DNA of 64,000 bases from Bacteroidota bacterium (GCA_040388375.1 JAZKBU010000009.1:124001-188000), one strand, 5' to 3'; counted from the first letter of the stretch, positions 35,901 to 45,393 are shown. The notes: a model not told the origin generated them from the sequence alone. Numbers and translations are program-made.

Positions 35901-37683
35901 TCCACTCTCATTAAACAATACCCGATACCGTTGTGTTATTAATGACGGACCTTGCAGTAAAATTTCTGATTCCATTTTACTCAATGTAAACTGCTCCTTA
36001 GCTATCAATACACAACCTGTCAATAAAAATATTCCTGCTGAATCTAACACCATTATGAGTATTACAGCTTCAGGATTTGCTACTACTTTTCAGTGGCAAC
36101 AAAATACAGGTAGTGGGTTTGTTAATTTAACCAATAACAGCACATTTTCTAATGTGGATGATGATACACTCATTATTAATGCTGCTCCTAAAAGTTTAAA
36201 CAATACCACTTACCGTTGTATTGTGAATGACGGACCTTGTTCTCTTGCCAGTAGCAGCGCTACACTCAATGTATATTGTGTCTCTTCCATTACCAGACAG
36301 GTAAACAACACAAATATAATTATTGGTTCAAATGCACTGTTTTCTGTTGCTTCTGCTAATAACAATGCTACTTTTCAATGGCAGCAAAATGAAGGAACAG
36401 GATTTGTAAATATTTATAACAACTCCACCTTTAGCGGCACCAATGACGATTCTCTAACCCTAATTGCTACAACTATAGCCCAAAACAACAATACCTATCG
36501 GTGCTTAATCAACAATGAATCTTGTATTGATACCAGTAATAGTGGGACACTAACAATTAGTTGCCCGTTTAATATTACAGGTCAACCACAAAACCAAACT
36601 ATTAACAATGGTGGTAGTGCTCAATTCATAGTGCAGGTCGATAGTAATGTTTCATACCAATGGCAGCAAAACACAGGAACCGGGTTTGTTAACATTAGTG
36701 ACAATAGTTTATTCAGTGGTACCAACAATGATACACTTATTTTAAACGGGGCTTCTTTTTTATTGAATAATAATACCTACAGATGTTGGATAACATTAAA
36801 CAATTGTTATACCTATAGTATCCCTGCATTATTAAATATAAATTGCATTTCTTCTATTACTTTACAACCTCAAAACCGAACTATTAATCAGGGAGACACT
36901 ACATCTTTTATTGTTCATTCCAATAATCCTGCAGCTACATTCCAATGGCAAATAAACAAAGGTAATGGCTTTACAAATATTAGTAATGATAATACATTTA
37001 ATAATGCTAATAACGACAGCTTAATTATTAACAAAGTCCCATCCAGTATGAATAATAATATGTTTAGATGTATTATAAACAACAACAATTGTTTTGATAC
37101 GACTAACAATGTTGTTTTAACAGTTAACTGTCTACTTGCCATTACTCAACAGCCTGTAAATAAATCCGGTAAAGTTAATGAAAGTACATTTTTTTGCGTT
37201 ACTTCCTCAGTTAACAGTTTCGTGTCATTTAAATGGCAAGTCAACTATGGTTCAGGATTTTTGGCAATACAAAACGATGCTACTTATAGTGGCGTAAATC
37301 AAGATACACTAAAAATAAAAAAAATATCCCCAGTTTTTAATAATTGTAAATACAGAGCCATTGTATATACTACCAATTTATGTTGTTGTTCTGATACCAG
37401 TAATGCTGCCATACTACAAGTATCTAATATTGGCACAAATGAGTTAAGTAATAGTTATTTCAATATTTATCCTAACCCTAATAACGGGCATTTTTTAATT
37501 GATGAACTGCCTGATAATGCCGTTATTACTATTACAGATTTGGCGGGTAAAACCATTGCTGAAATAAAAACCAACGATAACAAAATTAATGTTGACTTAA
37601 GTAATAAAGCGGATGGCATGTATTTAGTAAAAGTAGAATCACTGAATTATAGTGCTATTAGAAAAGTAAATATTACTAAATAA
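32962..37683 (+). CDS. Giant secreted SBBP beta-propeller / Ig-repeat protein with T9SS sorting domain (paralogue 1)
   Basis: About 1573 residues from ATG 32962; the longest frame uses TTG 32938, but the ATG gives a clean signal peptide (MPIKNVITLAFILITAIAYA, then Q). Domains: an N-terminal DUF7948-type region (KQFFIENKGQWPDEVLFMTK, about 33-250), a SBBP-type beta-propeller (about 253-720, repeats of FSTFLGG...AYVSGYTNSSNYP), eight Ig-like repeats of 95 residues (35137-37416) and a T9SS type A sorting domain (NIYPNPNNGHF to the C-terminus). Predicted to be exported by T9SS and surface-bound or released. The only close relative visible is paralogue 2 just downstream. Each Ig repeat has three Cys. 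Function unknown; adhesin or matrix role is inference. Confidence 0.9.
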   Translation: MPIKNVITLAFILITAIAYAQDIDSNKKLSYNKQFFIENKGQWPDEVLFMTKTNGMDAWITKTGVVYDFYQLIENEKTSELTSEKGQQNFKDKKGHVVKFNLLQCNKNVIPEGKDKQEAYYNYFIGNDKSKWASFVSLYHEVVIKNIYNGIDIRYYFDNGALRYDYIVNPGADPKQIQFNMEGADQISLNNVGEIVIKTTIGETKQTGLFSYQNLHHKKQAITSFFSKLSPQTFAIALGSYDNSKPLIIDPLVFSTFLGGTGDDCGIAIKTDAFNAVYVSGYTNSSNYPIVAGSYAIFKNNNYDVFVTKLNSNLNTLTYSTFIGGVSDDILFDLTIDSSLNIYITGSTRSSNYPTTINAYDTSFNNTTAYEDVFITKLNPSGSALIFSSYLGGSQKDKSKRIILDKERNIYIAGYTQSTNFPKTAGAFTNSYNNINLFITKLDALGSSLIFSTTLTTIPGSPYSGNNTYYGDLAIDDSSYIYVATNGASNRLPYPGINNNFGPGNHISLLKLDPSCTNPIYLTQFGGNSKTTDIVAAIAIDQSQNVYITGTNMAEGIGVNTFPTTTGAFSRTNTGGYDVFVAKFNQTGGVVYSTLIGGPAQDYVSEINIDENNNAIICGFLSLYSGTILPIFPTTSNAFDTSFNGSDYREDGFITIFNETGSALLYSSYIGGNSIDYAYDLCYANNASILVTGSTNSFNFPTTPGTFRTIISSSSSDAFVFKINKCPFNLNQQPVSQSIVTNNNVSFNVIASSPTTTFQWQQNAGSGFVNLSNAGVYSGVNTNTLNINSINFSKNNYQYRCVATDSGCSINSVHAKLLVNCLFNITRQPVSQNINIGTNTSFSLEASSSTATFQWQQNNGYGFVDISNNSLFSGVNDDTLIINSTPLSFNNNSFRCIVSDNACSVVSNPISLNVNCTLAITKQPVPTSINIRNNTQLITNVNSTNATFQWQQSLGTGFTNLSNSSTFSNVNDDTLLINNAPLSLNNTRYRCVINDGPCSKISDSILLNVNCSLAINTQPVNKNIPAESNTIMSITASGFATTFQWQQNTGSGFVNLTNNSTFSNVDDDTLIINAAPKSLNNTTYRCIVNDGPCSLASSSATLNVYCVSSITRQVNNTNIIIGSNALFSVASANNNATFQWQQNEGTGFVNIYNNSTFSGTNDDSLTLIATTIAQNNNTYRCLINNESCIDTSNSGTLTISCPFNITGQPQNQTINNGGSAQFIVQVDSNVSYQWQQNTGTGFVNISDNSLFSGTNNDTLILNGASFLLNNNTYRCWITLNNCYTYSIPALLNINCISSITLQPQNRTINQGDTTSFIVHSNNPAATFQWQINKGNGFTNISNDNTFNNANNDSLIINKVPSSMNNNMFRCIINNNNCFDTTNNVVLTVNCLLAITQQPVNKSGKVNESTFFCVTSSVNSFVSFKWQVNYGSGFLAIQNDATYSGVNQDTLKIKKISPVFNNCKYRAIVYTTNLCCCSDTSNAAILQVSNIGTNELSNSYFNIYPNPNNGHFLIDELPDNAVITITDLAGKTIAEIKTNDNKINVDLSNKADGMYLVKVESLNYSAIRKVNITK
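33756..33977 (+). repeat. 222-base identical block shared with paralogue 2 (copy 1)
   Basis: Identical to 39195-39416 (offset 5439) in the first part of the beta-propeller, and bounded by single-base differences at both ends. Confidence 0.9.
35008..36485 (+). repeat. 1478-base identical block shared with paralogue 2 (copy 1)
   Basis: Same as 40450-41927 at a constant offset of 5442. Translations of all frames I compared (sense and two antisense frames) are the same in both copies. It spans the last propeller segment and Ig repeats 1-4 and most of 5. Flanking DNA differs at many silent positions. Confidence 0.9.
35137..37416 (+). repeat. Tandem array of eight 285-base Ig-like repeats
   Basis: Period 285 bases (95 residues): each unit runs from a Cys in [LV]NC..I..QP, through FQWQ-x-N-x-G-x-GF, to YRC-x6-C. 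Eight WQ motifs are counted. Nucleotide similarity between units is low apart from the motif regions, so the array is old, except for the block shared with paralogue 2. Confidence 0.85.
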
Positions 37684-37782
37684 AAATAATTTTGTTAGTA
37701 ATATTTCTCAGGACTATATCTATTTTTTATTAATTAATTTATTCAAATTCGTCATTATTTTCAAAATAATATGGGTAAAGTT

Positions 37783-37790
37783 TATACTTG
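37783..37790 (+). promoter_or_regulatory. Probable -7 box for folK
   Basis: TATACTTG (one change from TAnnTTTG). A TTTTC tract lies 20 bases upstream. Only six bases separate the box from the ATG at 37797, suggesting a leaderless mRNA. A TTG at 37788 lies inside the box. Confidence 0.4.
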
Positions 37791-37796
37791 CAGCGT

Positions 37797-38279
37797 ATGA
37801 ATCAGGCATTTGTTTTATTAGGTAGTAATATGGGTGACAAAAAAGACCATTTAGATACCGCTATCCATCATATTATTGCTAATAACTGCCTGCTTGTTAA
37901 TCAATCATCAGTATATAAAACGGCAGCTTGGGGTAATACGGAGCAAGATGACTTTTTTAACCAGGTAGTTGAAATCAATACCTCGCTAAGCGCTGAACTA
38001 TTGCTGAAAACATTGCTTGAAATAGAAACTAAAATGGGACGTACCCGGATACAAAAATGGGAACCCCGTATTATTGATTTGGATATTTTATTTTTCAACA
38101 ATGCCGTTATTAATACTGCTGATTTAAAAGTACCTCACCCCTACTTACATGTTAGAAGATTTACATTGCTTCCATTACATGAAATAGCACCTTATTTTGT
38201 GCATCCTGTATTTAATGAAAACGTGCACGAGCTTTTAGCCAATTGTGAAGATAAAAGTACTGTTGAAATAATCATTTAA
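37797..38279 (+). CDS. folK: 2-amino-4-hydroxy-6-hydroxymethyldihydropteridine diphosphokinase FolK
   Basis: Transfers pyrophosphate from ATP to 6-hydroxymethyl-dihydropterin in folate synthesis. 160 residues from ATG 37797 (MNQAFVLLGSNMGD); a TTG at 37788 is rejected as part of the -7 box. Motifs: LGSNMGDKKDHL, VYKTAAWGNTEQDDFFNQVVE, and the ATP/pterin loop RTRIQKWEPRIIDLDILFF (about 81-99) followed by PHPYLHVRRFTLLPLHEIAP. Complete family length. It lies alone between the two giant paralogues. Confidence 0.96.
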   Translation: MNQAFVLLGSNMGDKKDHLDTAIHHIIANNCLLVNQSSVYKTAAWGNTEQDDFFNQVVEINTSLSAELLLKTLLEIETKMGRTRIQKWEPRIIDLDILFFNNAVINTADLKVPHPYLHVRRFTLLPLHEIAPYFVHPVFNENVHELLANCEDKSTVEIII

Positions 38280-38391
38280 AACAAGCAATCAGGCAAATTA
38301 CTACTCCCGTAAAATGTATTGTTTTTGTAAAAAATAATACTTATTTATGCAATATTAAACTCATTTTCAGCCTGTTTACAATTATTTTATT

Positions 38392-41300
38392 ATGAAAAAA
38401 CTGATTAGCCTACTGCTTGTCTTTATTGCTTTATATGCTCAGGCACAAGAAACACCTGACTTAAAAAAAGTACAAGGGTTATTACATAAAAATAACAAAC
38501 AGTTTTTTATTGAAAACAAAGGTCAATGGCCCGATGAAGTATTATTCATGACCAAAACCAATGGCATGGATGCCTGGATTACCAAAACGGGTGTTGTTTA
38601 CGACTTTTATCAATTAATTGAAAATGGAAAAACCAGTGAGTTAGCATTGGAAACAGAGCAACAAACTTTTAAAGAAAAAAAAGGCCATGTGATAAAGTTT
38701 AACTTATTACAATGCAATAAAAATATTATACCAGAAGGTAATTATAAACAGGAAGCTTATTACAATTATTTTATTGGCAATGACAAAAGTAAGTGGGCTA
38801 GTTTTGTAGGTTTATACAATGAGGCTATTGTTAAAAACATATACGGGGGGATTGATATACGCTATTATTTTGACAATGGCGCTTTAAGATATGATTATAT
38901 AGTAAACCCAAATGCAGACCCTTCACAAATTAAATTTAATATTAACGGTACTGACAAAACAAGCATTGATAATAATGGAGATTTAATTGTTCAAACCAGT
39001 TTAGGAGAGGTTAAGCAAACCAAATTATTTACTTACCAAAATATAAACAATACCAAACAAACTATTAATAGCCATTTTGCTTTACTAAAAGATGGCTCTT
39101 ATACTTTTACTTTAGGTACATACAATAAAAGCAAACCATTAATTATTGACCCTTTGATTTTCTCTACTTTTTCAGGTGGAACCGATAACGATTATGGTAT
39201 AGCTATTAAAACTGATGCTTTTAATGCTGTTTATGTATCAGGGTACACTAATAGTAGCAACTACCCAATTGTTGCAGGATCATACGCTATTTTCAAAAAT
39301 AATAACTATGATGTTTTCGTAACCAAGTTAAATAGTAACCTTAACACTCTTACATACTCAACCTTTATTGGTGGTGTCAGCGATGACATTTTATTTGATT
39401 TAACAATTGATAGCAGCTTAAATGTTTATATTACTGGATCTACAAGGTCTAGTAATTATCCAACCACGGTAAATGCTTACGATACCAGTTTTAATAATAC
39501 CACAGCCTACGAGGATGTGTTTATTACCAAATTAAATCCTTCCGGTAGTGCTTTAGTTGTTTCAAGCTTTTTAGGTGGGAGCCTGGCAGATAAAAGTAAA
39601 AGAATTATACTTGACAAGGAACGAAACATTTATATTGCCGGTTACACAAAATCAACTGACTTTCCTAAAACTTCAGGTGCTTTTACAAATAGTTATAATA
39701 CCAGTAACCTATTTATAACCAAATTAGCTGCTTCAGGTAACAGCTTAGTTTTCTCTACAACATTAACAACTATATCCAGTTCACTATTTAGTGGTAATAA
39801 TACTTATTATGGAGATCTGGCTATTGATGACAGTTCCTATATTTATGTGGCTACAAATGGGGCCAGTAATCTTCTTCCCTCTCCCGGTATTAATAACAAT
39901 TTTGGGCCCGGTAACCATATTTCTCTTCTTAAACTGGACCCTTCCTGCACCACACCTTTATACCTCACACAGTTTGGAGGAAACTCAAAAACGACTGATA
40001 TAGTAGCTGCTATTGGTATTGACCAATCACAAAATGTTTACGTTACAGGTACAAACATGCCTGAAGTAACTGGAATAAATACTTTTCCAACAACTCCGGG
40101 TGCCTTTTCCAGAACTAATACCGGGGGCTATGATGTGTTTGTGACTAAATTTAACCAAACCGGAGGAATGGTATACTCTACCCTTATTGGCGGACCTGCA
40201 CAGGATTATGTTTCTGAAATTAATATTGATGAAAACAATAATGCTGTTATCTGTGGGTTTCTAAGCCTTTACCTGACTACTATTCCACCTGTTGTTTTCC
40301 CTACCACTTCCAATGCTTTTGATACTTCTTTCAATGGCACGCTCTCTAATGAAGATGCATTTATTACCATACTTAATGAAACAGGTTCTGCTTTGTTGTA
40401 TTCAAGCTATATTGGTGGAACAACCCGTGATTATGCCTATGATTTAGCCTATGCAAACAATGCTTCAATACTGGTTACAGGGAGTACTAACAGCTTTAAT
40501 TTCCCCACTACTCCGGGTACTTTCAGAACAATTATCAGTTCAAGTTCATCAGATGCTTTTGTTTTCAAAATAAATAAATGCCCTTTCAATTTAAACCAAC
40601 AACCTGTTAGTCAAAGCATTGTTACCAACAACAATGTATCTTTTAATGTTATCGCCAGTAGCCCTACTACTACCTTCCAATGGCAACAAAATGCAGGGTC
40701 AGGGTTTGTTAATCTCTCTAATGCAGGAGTGTATTCAGGAGTAAACACCAATACTTTAAATATTAATAGTATTAATTTTTCTAAAAATAATTACCAATAC
40801 AGATGTGTAGCTACCGACAGTGGTTGCAGTATTAATAGTGTACATGCCAAACTTTTGGTCAACTGCCTCTTTAACATTACAAGACAACCCGTTAGTCAAA
40901 ATATTAATATTGGTACCAATACCAGTTTTTCTCTTGAAGCATCTTCAAGCACTGCTACTTTTCAATGGCAACAAAATAACGGTTATGGGTTTGTAGATAT
41001 TAGTAACAACTCTCTATTTTCCGGTGTTAATGATGATACTTTAATCATTAACTCTACCCCACTTTCATTTAATAATAATTCTTTCAGGTGTATTGTTTCC
41101 GATAATGCATGTTCTGTGGTTAGTAATCCCATAAGCCTAAATGTAAACTGTACACTTGCTATTACCAAACAACCTGTTCCAACAAGCATTAATATCAGAA
41201 ACAATACCCAGTTAATAACCAATGTTAATAGCACAAATGCAACCTTTCAGTGGCAACAAAGTTTAGGAACAGGGTTTACCAATTTAAGTAACAGTAGTAC

Positions 41301-44300
41301 TTTTAGCAATGTAAACGATGATACCTTGCTCATTAATAATGCTCCACTCTCATTAAACAATACCCGATACCGTTGTGTTATTAATGACGGACCTTGCAGT
41401 AAAATTTCTGATTCCATTTTACTCAATGTAAACTGCTCCTTAGCTATCAATACACAACCTGTCAATAAAAATATTCCTGCTGAATCTAACACCATTATGA
41501 GTATTACAGCTTCAGGATTTGCTACTACTTTTCAGTGGCAACAAAATACAGGTAGTGGGTTTGTTAATTTAACCAATAACAGCACATTTTCTAATGTGGA
41601 TGATGATACACTCATTATTAATGCTGCTCCTAAAAGTTTAAACAATACCACTTACCGTTGTATTGTGAATGACGGACCTTGTTCTCTTGCCAGTAGCAGC
41701 GCTACACTCAATGTATATTGTGTCTCTTCCATTACCAGACAGGTAAACAACACAAATATAATTATTGGTTCAAATGCACTGTTTTCTGTTGCTTCTGCTA
41801 ATAACAATGCTACTTTTCAATGGCAGCAAAATGAAGGAACAGGATTTGTAAATATTTATAACAACTCCACCTTTAGCGGCACCAATGACGATTCTCTAAC
41901 CCTAATTGCTACAACTATAGCCCAAAATAATAATACTTATCGGTGCTTAATAACTAACGGCTCCTGTATTGATACCAGTAGTGTTGGTTTGTTAACGGTA
42001 ACCTGTATTTTAAATTTCACATCACAACCCTCTAGTCAATCCATTAATAATGGGGAAAATGCACAATTTATTGTTATTGCAAACAGCCCCAATGCAAATT
42101 ACCAATGGCAGCAAAATACAGGGTCTGGTTTTATTAATATTAGTAACAATATCTTATTCAGTGGTACCAACAACGATACACTTATTTTAAACGGGGCTTT
42201 TTTTTTATTGAATAATACTACCTATCGATGTATCATTAATCTTAATGGATGTTACGTAAACAGTAATAGTGCTACGTTAATTATTAACTGCCCTGCATCT
42301 ATTACCATGCAACCAAACAACCAATCTACGAACATTAGCAATAATATCTCATTTATTGTTAATTCTAATAATCCAACAGCAGTGTTTCAATGGCAGGTAA
42401 ACACTGGTGCAGGTTTTATCAATTTAAATAACAATACTCAATTTAGCGGAGCAAACAATGATACGCTTGGTATAAACAACGTTTCCTTTACCCAAAACAA
42501 CCATTTATATAGGTGCATTATTAATAACAATGGGTGCCGAGATACTAGTAACAATGCAACTTTAACAGTTAGTTGTGATTTAAATATTACCGGTCAACCA
42601 GTTAATAAGAATGTTTCTATTGGAACCAATACCTTGTTTGTAGTTAATAGTAACTATACTTTAGCACAATTTCAATGGCAAATAAACAATGGAACCGGAT
42701 TTGTAAACTTAAGCAACAACAGTACTTATAATGGTTGTAATGATGATAGTTTAATAGTAAATGGAGTGGCTATGTCAATCAATAATACAAGCTATAGATG
42801 TGTGGTTTCTTATTTAGGTTGTTCCGTAATGAGTAATAATGTGTTATTAACAGTTAATTGTATTGGGTTTATTATTAATCAGCCTAATAACGTTACTGCT
42901 AATATTCGTACCAATGTCAGCTTTGCCATCACGGCTCCTGTTTCCACCCTATTTCAATGGCAACAAAACAGTGGCTCAGGATTCACCAATCTAAGTAACA
43001 GCAGTCAAATAATCGGTGTCACCGATAATGCACTGTATTTGTTAACTATAAACCGATCTCAAAATAGTTTTTCTCACAGATGTATTACCTCTTACAAGGG
43101 ATGCACTGATACCAGTAATATTGTTAATCTTACTGTAAATTGTGTGTCTCTCATAAGTACACAACCAATTAACAAGAGCGTAAATGTTGGTGCGAATACT
43201 TCTTTTGAAATTGCCTCTGGCTTAATTAATTCAAGCTTCCAATGGCAAAGTAATAATGGAAGTGGATTTAATAACATAAATAATAGCAGTCAATTTAGCG
43301 GAGCAAATAGTAATATATTAAACATTAGCAGCGTTAGTCTATCACAAAATAATACTACGTTTAGATGTATTGTAAGTAATTCAGGATGTTATGATACCAG
43401 CACTGTAGCAAGTCTTTCAGCTAACTGCATTTCTACAATTATTAATCAACCGGTTAATAAAAGTGCTAATGTTGCTGGCAATACACAATTCACTATTAAT
43501 TCTTCCAATATCAATGCAGGTTTTCAATGGCAAGTTAATAATGGAAGTGGGTTCAACAACATTACCAGTAACAGTCAATTTAGCGGTACCAATAGCAATA
43601 CATTGACGATTAACAGTATTCAACTTGCTCAAAACAATAATACGTTTAGATGTATAGTTAATAATTTAGGTTGCTATGACACTAGTAATGTGGCAACATT
43701 AACTGCCAATTGTACATCTTACATTAACAAACAGCCTAATAATATACAAGTAAATATTGGAGCTCTTGCTTTTATAATTATTACTTCTTCAAATAATACC
43801 TCTACCTTTCAATGGCAACAAAATACAGGAACTGGGTTTGTTGATTTAAACACCTCTGGTTTATATAATGGAATAAATAATGATACATTTGTTATTACTG
43901 CTACACCTCTATCTTTTAATAATTATGGATACAGATGTATTGTAAATACAAATGGCTGTTTTGACACTAGTAATATTGCTATTCTAACTGTTAATTGCAA
44001 CTTAAATATATTGTCACAACCTACTCCATCTACCGTTAACAGTGGGAGTAGTTCAAAATTTATTATTAAATGTAATAGTGTAACTGCAACCTACCAATGG
44101 CAACAGAATACAGGGACTGGATTTATTAATATTATCAATAGCTCATTATTTAACGGTGCAAAAGATGATACATTAGAAATTGTGAGCGCAAATATGTCAT
44201 TAAACAATAACTCTTTCAGGTGTATTATTACGGATGGCATTTGTACCACTACCAGTAATGAAGCTAACCTAACTGTTAATTGTTTTATAAATTTTGTCAA

Positions 44301-45393
44301 TCAACCAACCAGTATAACAAAAGGCGTAGGTCAAGATGCAATTTTCTTTACCAATACCAATAGTACTACTGCAACCTATCAATGGCAGGAAAACAATGGT
44401 AGTGGATTTGTAAATTTAAATAATAATGTACAATATACAGGAGCCGATACAAAATATTTAACCGTAAACAGAGTAACTAAGAGCCAAAATGGTAATAGCT
44501 ATCGTTGTATTGTTAGCGATGGCATTTGCCAGTTCTACAGCAATACTGTTTTTCTCAATACCAATTGTGCCCCACTTATTGTTATACAACCAAATAATTC
44601 AAATGCTACCAGTGGAGGCAATGTTACTTTTAGTATTACCAGTATTAATAATCTTACTAATTACCAATGGCAGGAAAACAATGGCGGAGGGTTTGTGAAC
44701 TTAAGCAATAATAGCCAATATAGTGGAGCAAATTTGAGTACATTAACTATTAATACAGTTAGCATTACACAAAACAATTATTTATATCGCTGTATTACTA
44801 ATTATGGTGGTTGTAGTGATACCAGTTCAAATGCTAAGCTGATTATAAACTGTGCAAGACTAATTACAACACAACCACAGAGCGCATCAGTACCTGTGGG
44901 TAATAATGCTCAATTCCACATACAAACTTCAGGTAGTAGTCTTAATTTTCAATGGCAGCAAAATAACGGAACAGGATTCATTAACTTAAGTAATTTTGGA
45001 ATATATAATGGTGTAAATAAAGATACATTAACCATTAATAATGTAAACTTATTAATGAACAATAATGGTTATCGTTGCGTAGCATATAATAGCACCTGCT
45101 TCGATACAAGTAGCTACGCCATCTTAAATGTAATTAATACTGGCACAAAAAATATTATAGAAAACACCATCAATATATACCCTAATCCTAACAATGGACA
45201 ATTTAAAATAGATGGGTTACCCAATAATGCCACCATTGTAATTACTAATTTATTAGGAGAAACCATAAGCACACAACAAACCAATAACAAAGAAGTAACG
45301 ATAGACTTAAATAATGTGGCTGACGGTATGTATTTAGTAAAAGTAGAGGCGGATAACTACAGTATGACCAGAAAAATTACAATTGCAAAATAA
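38392..45393 (+). CDS. Giant secreted SBBP beta-propeller / Ig-repeat protein with T9SS sorting domain (paralogue 2)
   Basis: 2333 residues, 7.0 kb, the longest gene here. ATG 38392 gives a signal peptide (MKKLISLLLVFIALYAQAQE). Domains as in paralogue 1: DUF7948-type region (about 35-250), SBBP beta-propeller (about 262-725), then sixteen Ig-like repeats of 95 residues (40579-45138), exactly twice paralogue 1, and a T9SS type A sorting domain (NIYPNPNNGQFKIDG to VKVEADNYSMTRKITIAK). Repeats 1-5 match those of paralogue 1 exactly through most of repeat 5; repeats 6-16 are diverged, although repeat 6 shares a strongly similar core. It starts 112 bases after folK. The upstream sequence TATTAAACTCATT resembles that of paralogue 1. 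Function unknown; extracellular adhesion or biofilm role is inference. Confidence 0.9.
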   Translation: MKKLISLLLVFIALYAQAQETPDLKKVQGLLHKNNKQFFIENKGQWPDEVLFMTKTNGMDAWITKTGVVYDFYQLIENGKTSELALETEQQTFKEKKGHVIKFNLLQCNKNIIPEGNYKQEAYYNYFIGNDKSKWASFVGLYNEAIVKNIYGGIDIRYYFDNGALRYDYIVNPNADPSQIKFNINGTDKTSIDNNGDLIVQTSLGEVKQTKLFTYQNINNTKQTINSHFALLKDGSYTFTLGTYNKSKPLIIDPLIFSTFSGGTDNDYGIAIKTDAFNAVYVSGYTNSSNYPIVAGSYAIFKNNNYDVFVTKLNSNLNTLTYSTFIGGVSDDILFDLTIDSSLNVYITGSTRSSNYPTTVNAYDTSFNNTTAYEDVFITKLNPSGSALVVSSFLGGSLADKSKRIILDKERNIYIAGYTKSTDFPKTSGAFTNSYNTSNLFITKLAASGNSLVFSTTLTTISSSLFSGNNTYYGDLAIDDSSYIYVATNGASNLLPSPGINNNFGPGNHISLLKLDPSCTTPLYLTQFGGNSKTTDIVAAIGIDQSQNVYVTGTNMPEVTGINTFPTTPGAFSRTNTGGYDVFVTKFNQTGGMVYSTLIGGPAQDYVSEINIDENNNAVICGFLSLYLTTIPPVVFPTTSNAFDTSFNGTLSNEDAFITILNETGSALLYSSYIGGTTRDYAYDLAYANNASILVTGSTNSFNFPTTPGTFRTIISSSSSDAFVFKINKCPFNLNQQPVSQSIVTNNNVSFNVIASSPTTTFQWQQNAGSGFVNLSNAGVYSGVNTNTLNINSINFSKNNYQYRCVATDSGCSINSVHAKLLVNCLFNITRQPVSQNINIGTNTSFSLEASSSTATFQWQQNNGYGFVDISNNSLFSGVNDDTLIINSTPLSFNNNSFRCIVSDNACSVVSNPISLNVNCTLAITKQPVPTSINIRNNTQLITNVNSTNATFQWQQSLGTGFTNLSNSSTFSNVNDDTLLINNAPLSLNNTRYRCVINDGPCSKISDSILLNVNCSLAINTQPVNKNIPAESNTIMSITASGFATTFQWQQNTGSGFVNLTNNSTFSNVDDDTLIINAAPKSLNNTTYRCIVNDGPCSLASSSATLNVYCVSSITRQVNNTNIIIGSNALFSVASANNNATFQWQQNEGTGFVNIYNNSTFSGTNDDSLTLIATTIAQNNNTYRCLITNGSCIDTSSVGLLTVTCILNFTSQPSSQSINNGENAQFIVIANSPNANYQWQQNTGSGFINISNNILFSGTNNDTLILNGAFFLLNNTTYRCIINLNGCYVNSNSATLIINCPASITMQPNNQSTNISNNISFIVNSNNPTAVFQWQVNTGAGFINLNNNTQFSGANNDTLGINNVSFTQNNHLYRCIINNNGCRDTSNNATLTVSCDLNITGQPVNKNVSIGTNTLFVVNSNYTLAQFQWQINNGTGFVNLSNNSTYNGCNDDSLIVNGVAMSINNTSYRCVVSYLGCSVMSNNVLLTVNCIGFIINQPNNVTANIRTNVSFAITAPVSTLFQWQQNSGSGFTNLSNSSQIIGVTDNALYLLTINRSQNSFSHRCITSYKGCTDTSNIVNLTVNCVSLISTQPINKSVNVGANTSFEIASGLINSSFQWQSNNGSGFNNINNSSQFSGANSNILNISSVSLSQNNTTFRCIVSNSGCYDTSTVASLSANCISTIINQPVNKSANVAGNTQFTINSSNINAGFQWQVNNGSGFNNITSNSQFSGTNSNTLTINSIQLAQNNNTFRCIVNNLGCYDTSNVATLTANCTSYINKQPNNIQVNIGALAFIIITSSNNTSTFQWQQNTGTGFVDLNTSGLYNGINNDTFVITATPLSFNNYGYRCIVNTNGCFDTSNIAILTVNCNLNILSQPTPSTVNSGSSSKFIIKCNSVTATYQWQQNTGTGFINIINSSLFNGAKDDTLEIVSANMSLNNNSFRCIITDGICTTTSNEANLTVNCFINFVNQPTSITKGVGQDAIFFTNTNSTTATYQWQENNGSGFVNLNNNVQYTGADTKYLTVNRVTKSQNGNSYRCIVSDGICQFYSNTVFLNTNCAPLIVIQPNNSNATSGGNVTFSITSINNLTNYQWQENNGGGFVNLSNNSQYSGANLSTLTINTVSITQNNYLYRCITNYGGCSDTSSNAKLIINCARLITTQPQSASVPVGNNAQFHIQTSGSSLNFQWQQNNGTGFINLSNFGIYNGVNKDTLTINNVNLLMNNNGYRCVAYNSTCFDTSSYAILNVINTGTKNIIENTINIYPNPNNGQFKIDGLPNNATIVITNLLGETISTQQTNNKEVTIDLNNVADGMYLVKVEADNYSMTRKITIAK
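39195..39416 (+). repeat. 222-base identical block shared with paralogue 1 (copy 2)
   Basis: Partner of 33756-33977. The 3-base change of offset relative to the larger block reflects indels between the two identical blocks. Confidence 0.9.
40450..41927 (+). repeat. 1478-base identical block shared with paralogue 1 (copy 2)
   Basis: Partner of 35008-36485. The first difference on the left is the codon GCC versus TGT; on the right a silent T for C in the last identical AAAA run. Confidence 0.9.
40579..45138 (+). repeat. Tandem array of sixteen 285-base Ig-like repeats
   Basis: Same unit as in paralogue 1; sixteen WQ motifs are counted. The total length is close to 16 x 285 bases, so indels within units are few or balance out. 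Confidence 0.85.

Noticed and set aside
35541-36053. Antisense reading frames in the Ig repeats, 82-83 residues each
   Set aside because: They are shadows of the repetitive array; the same frames recur in paralogue 2 at the same offset because the DNA is identical.
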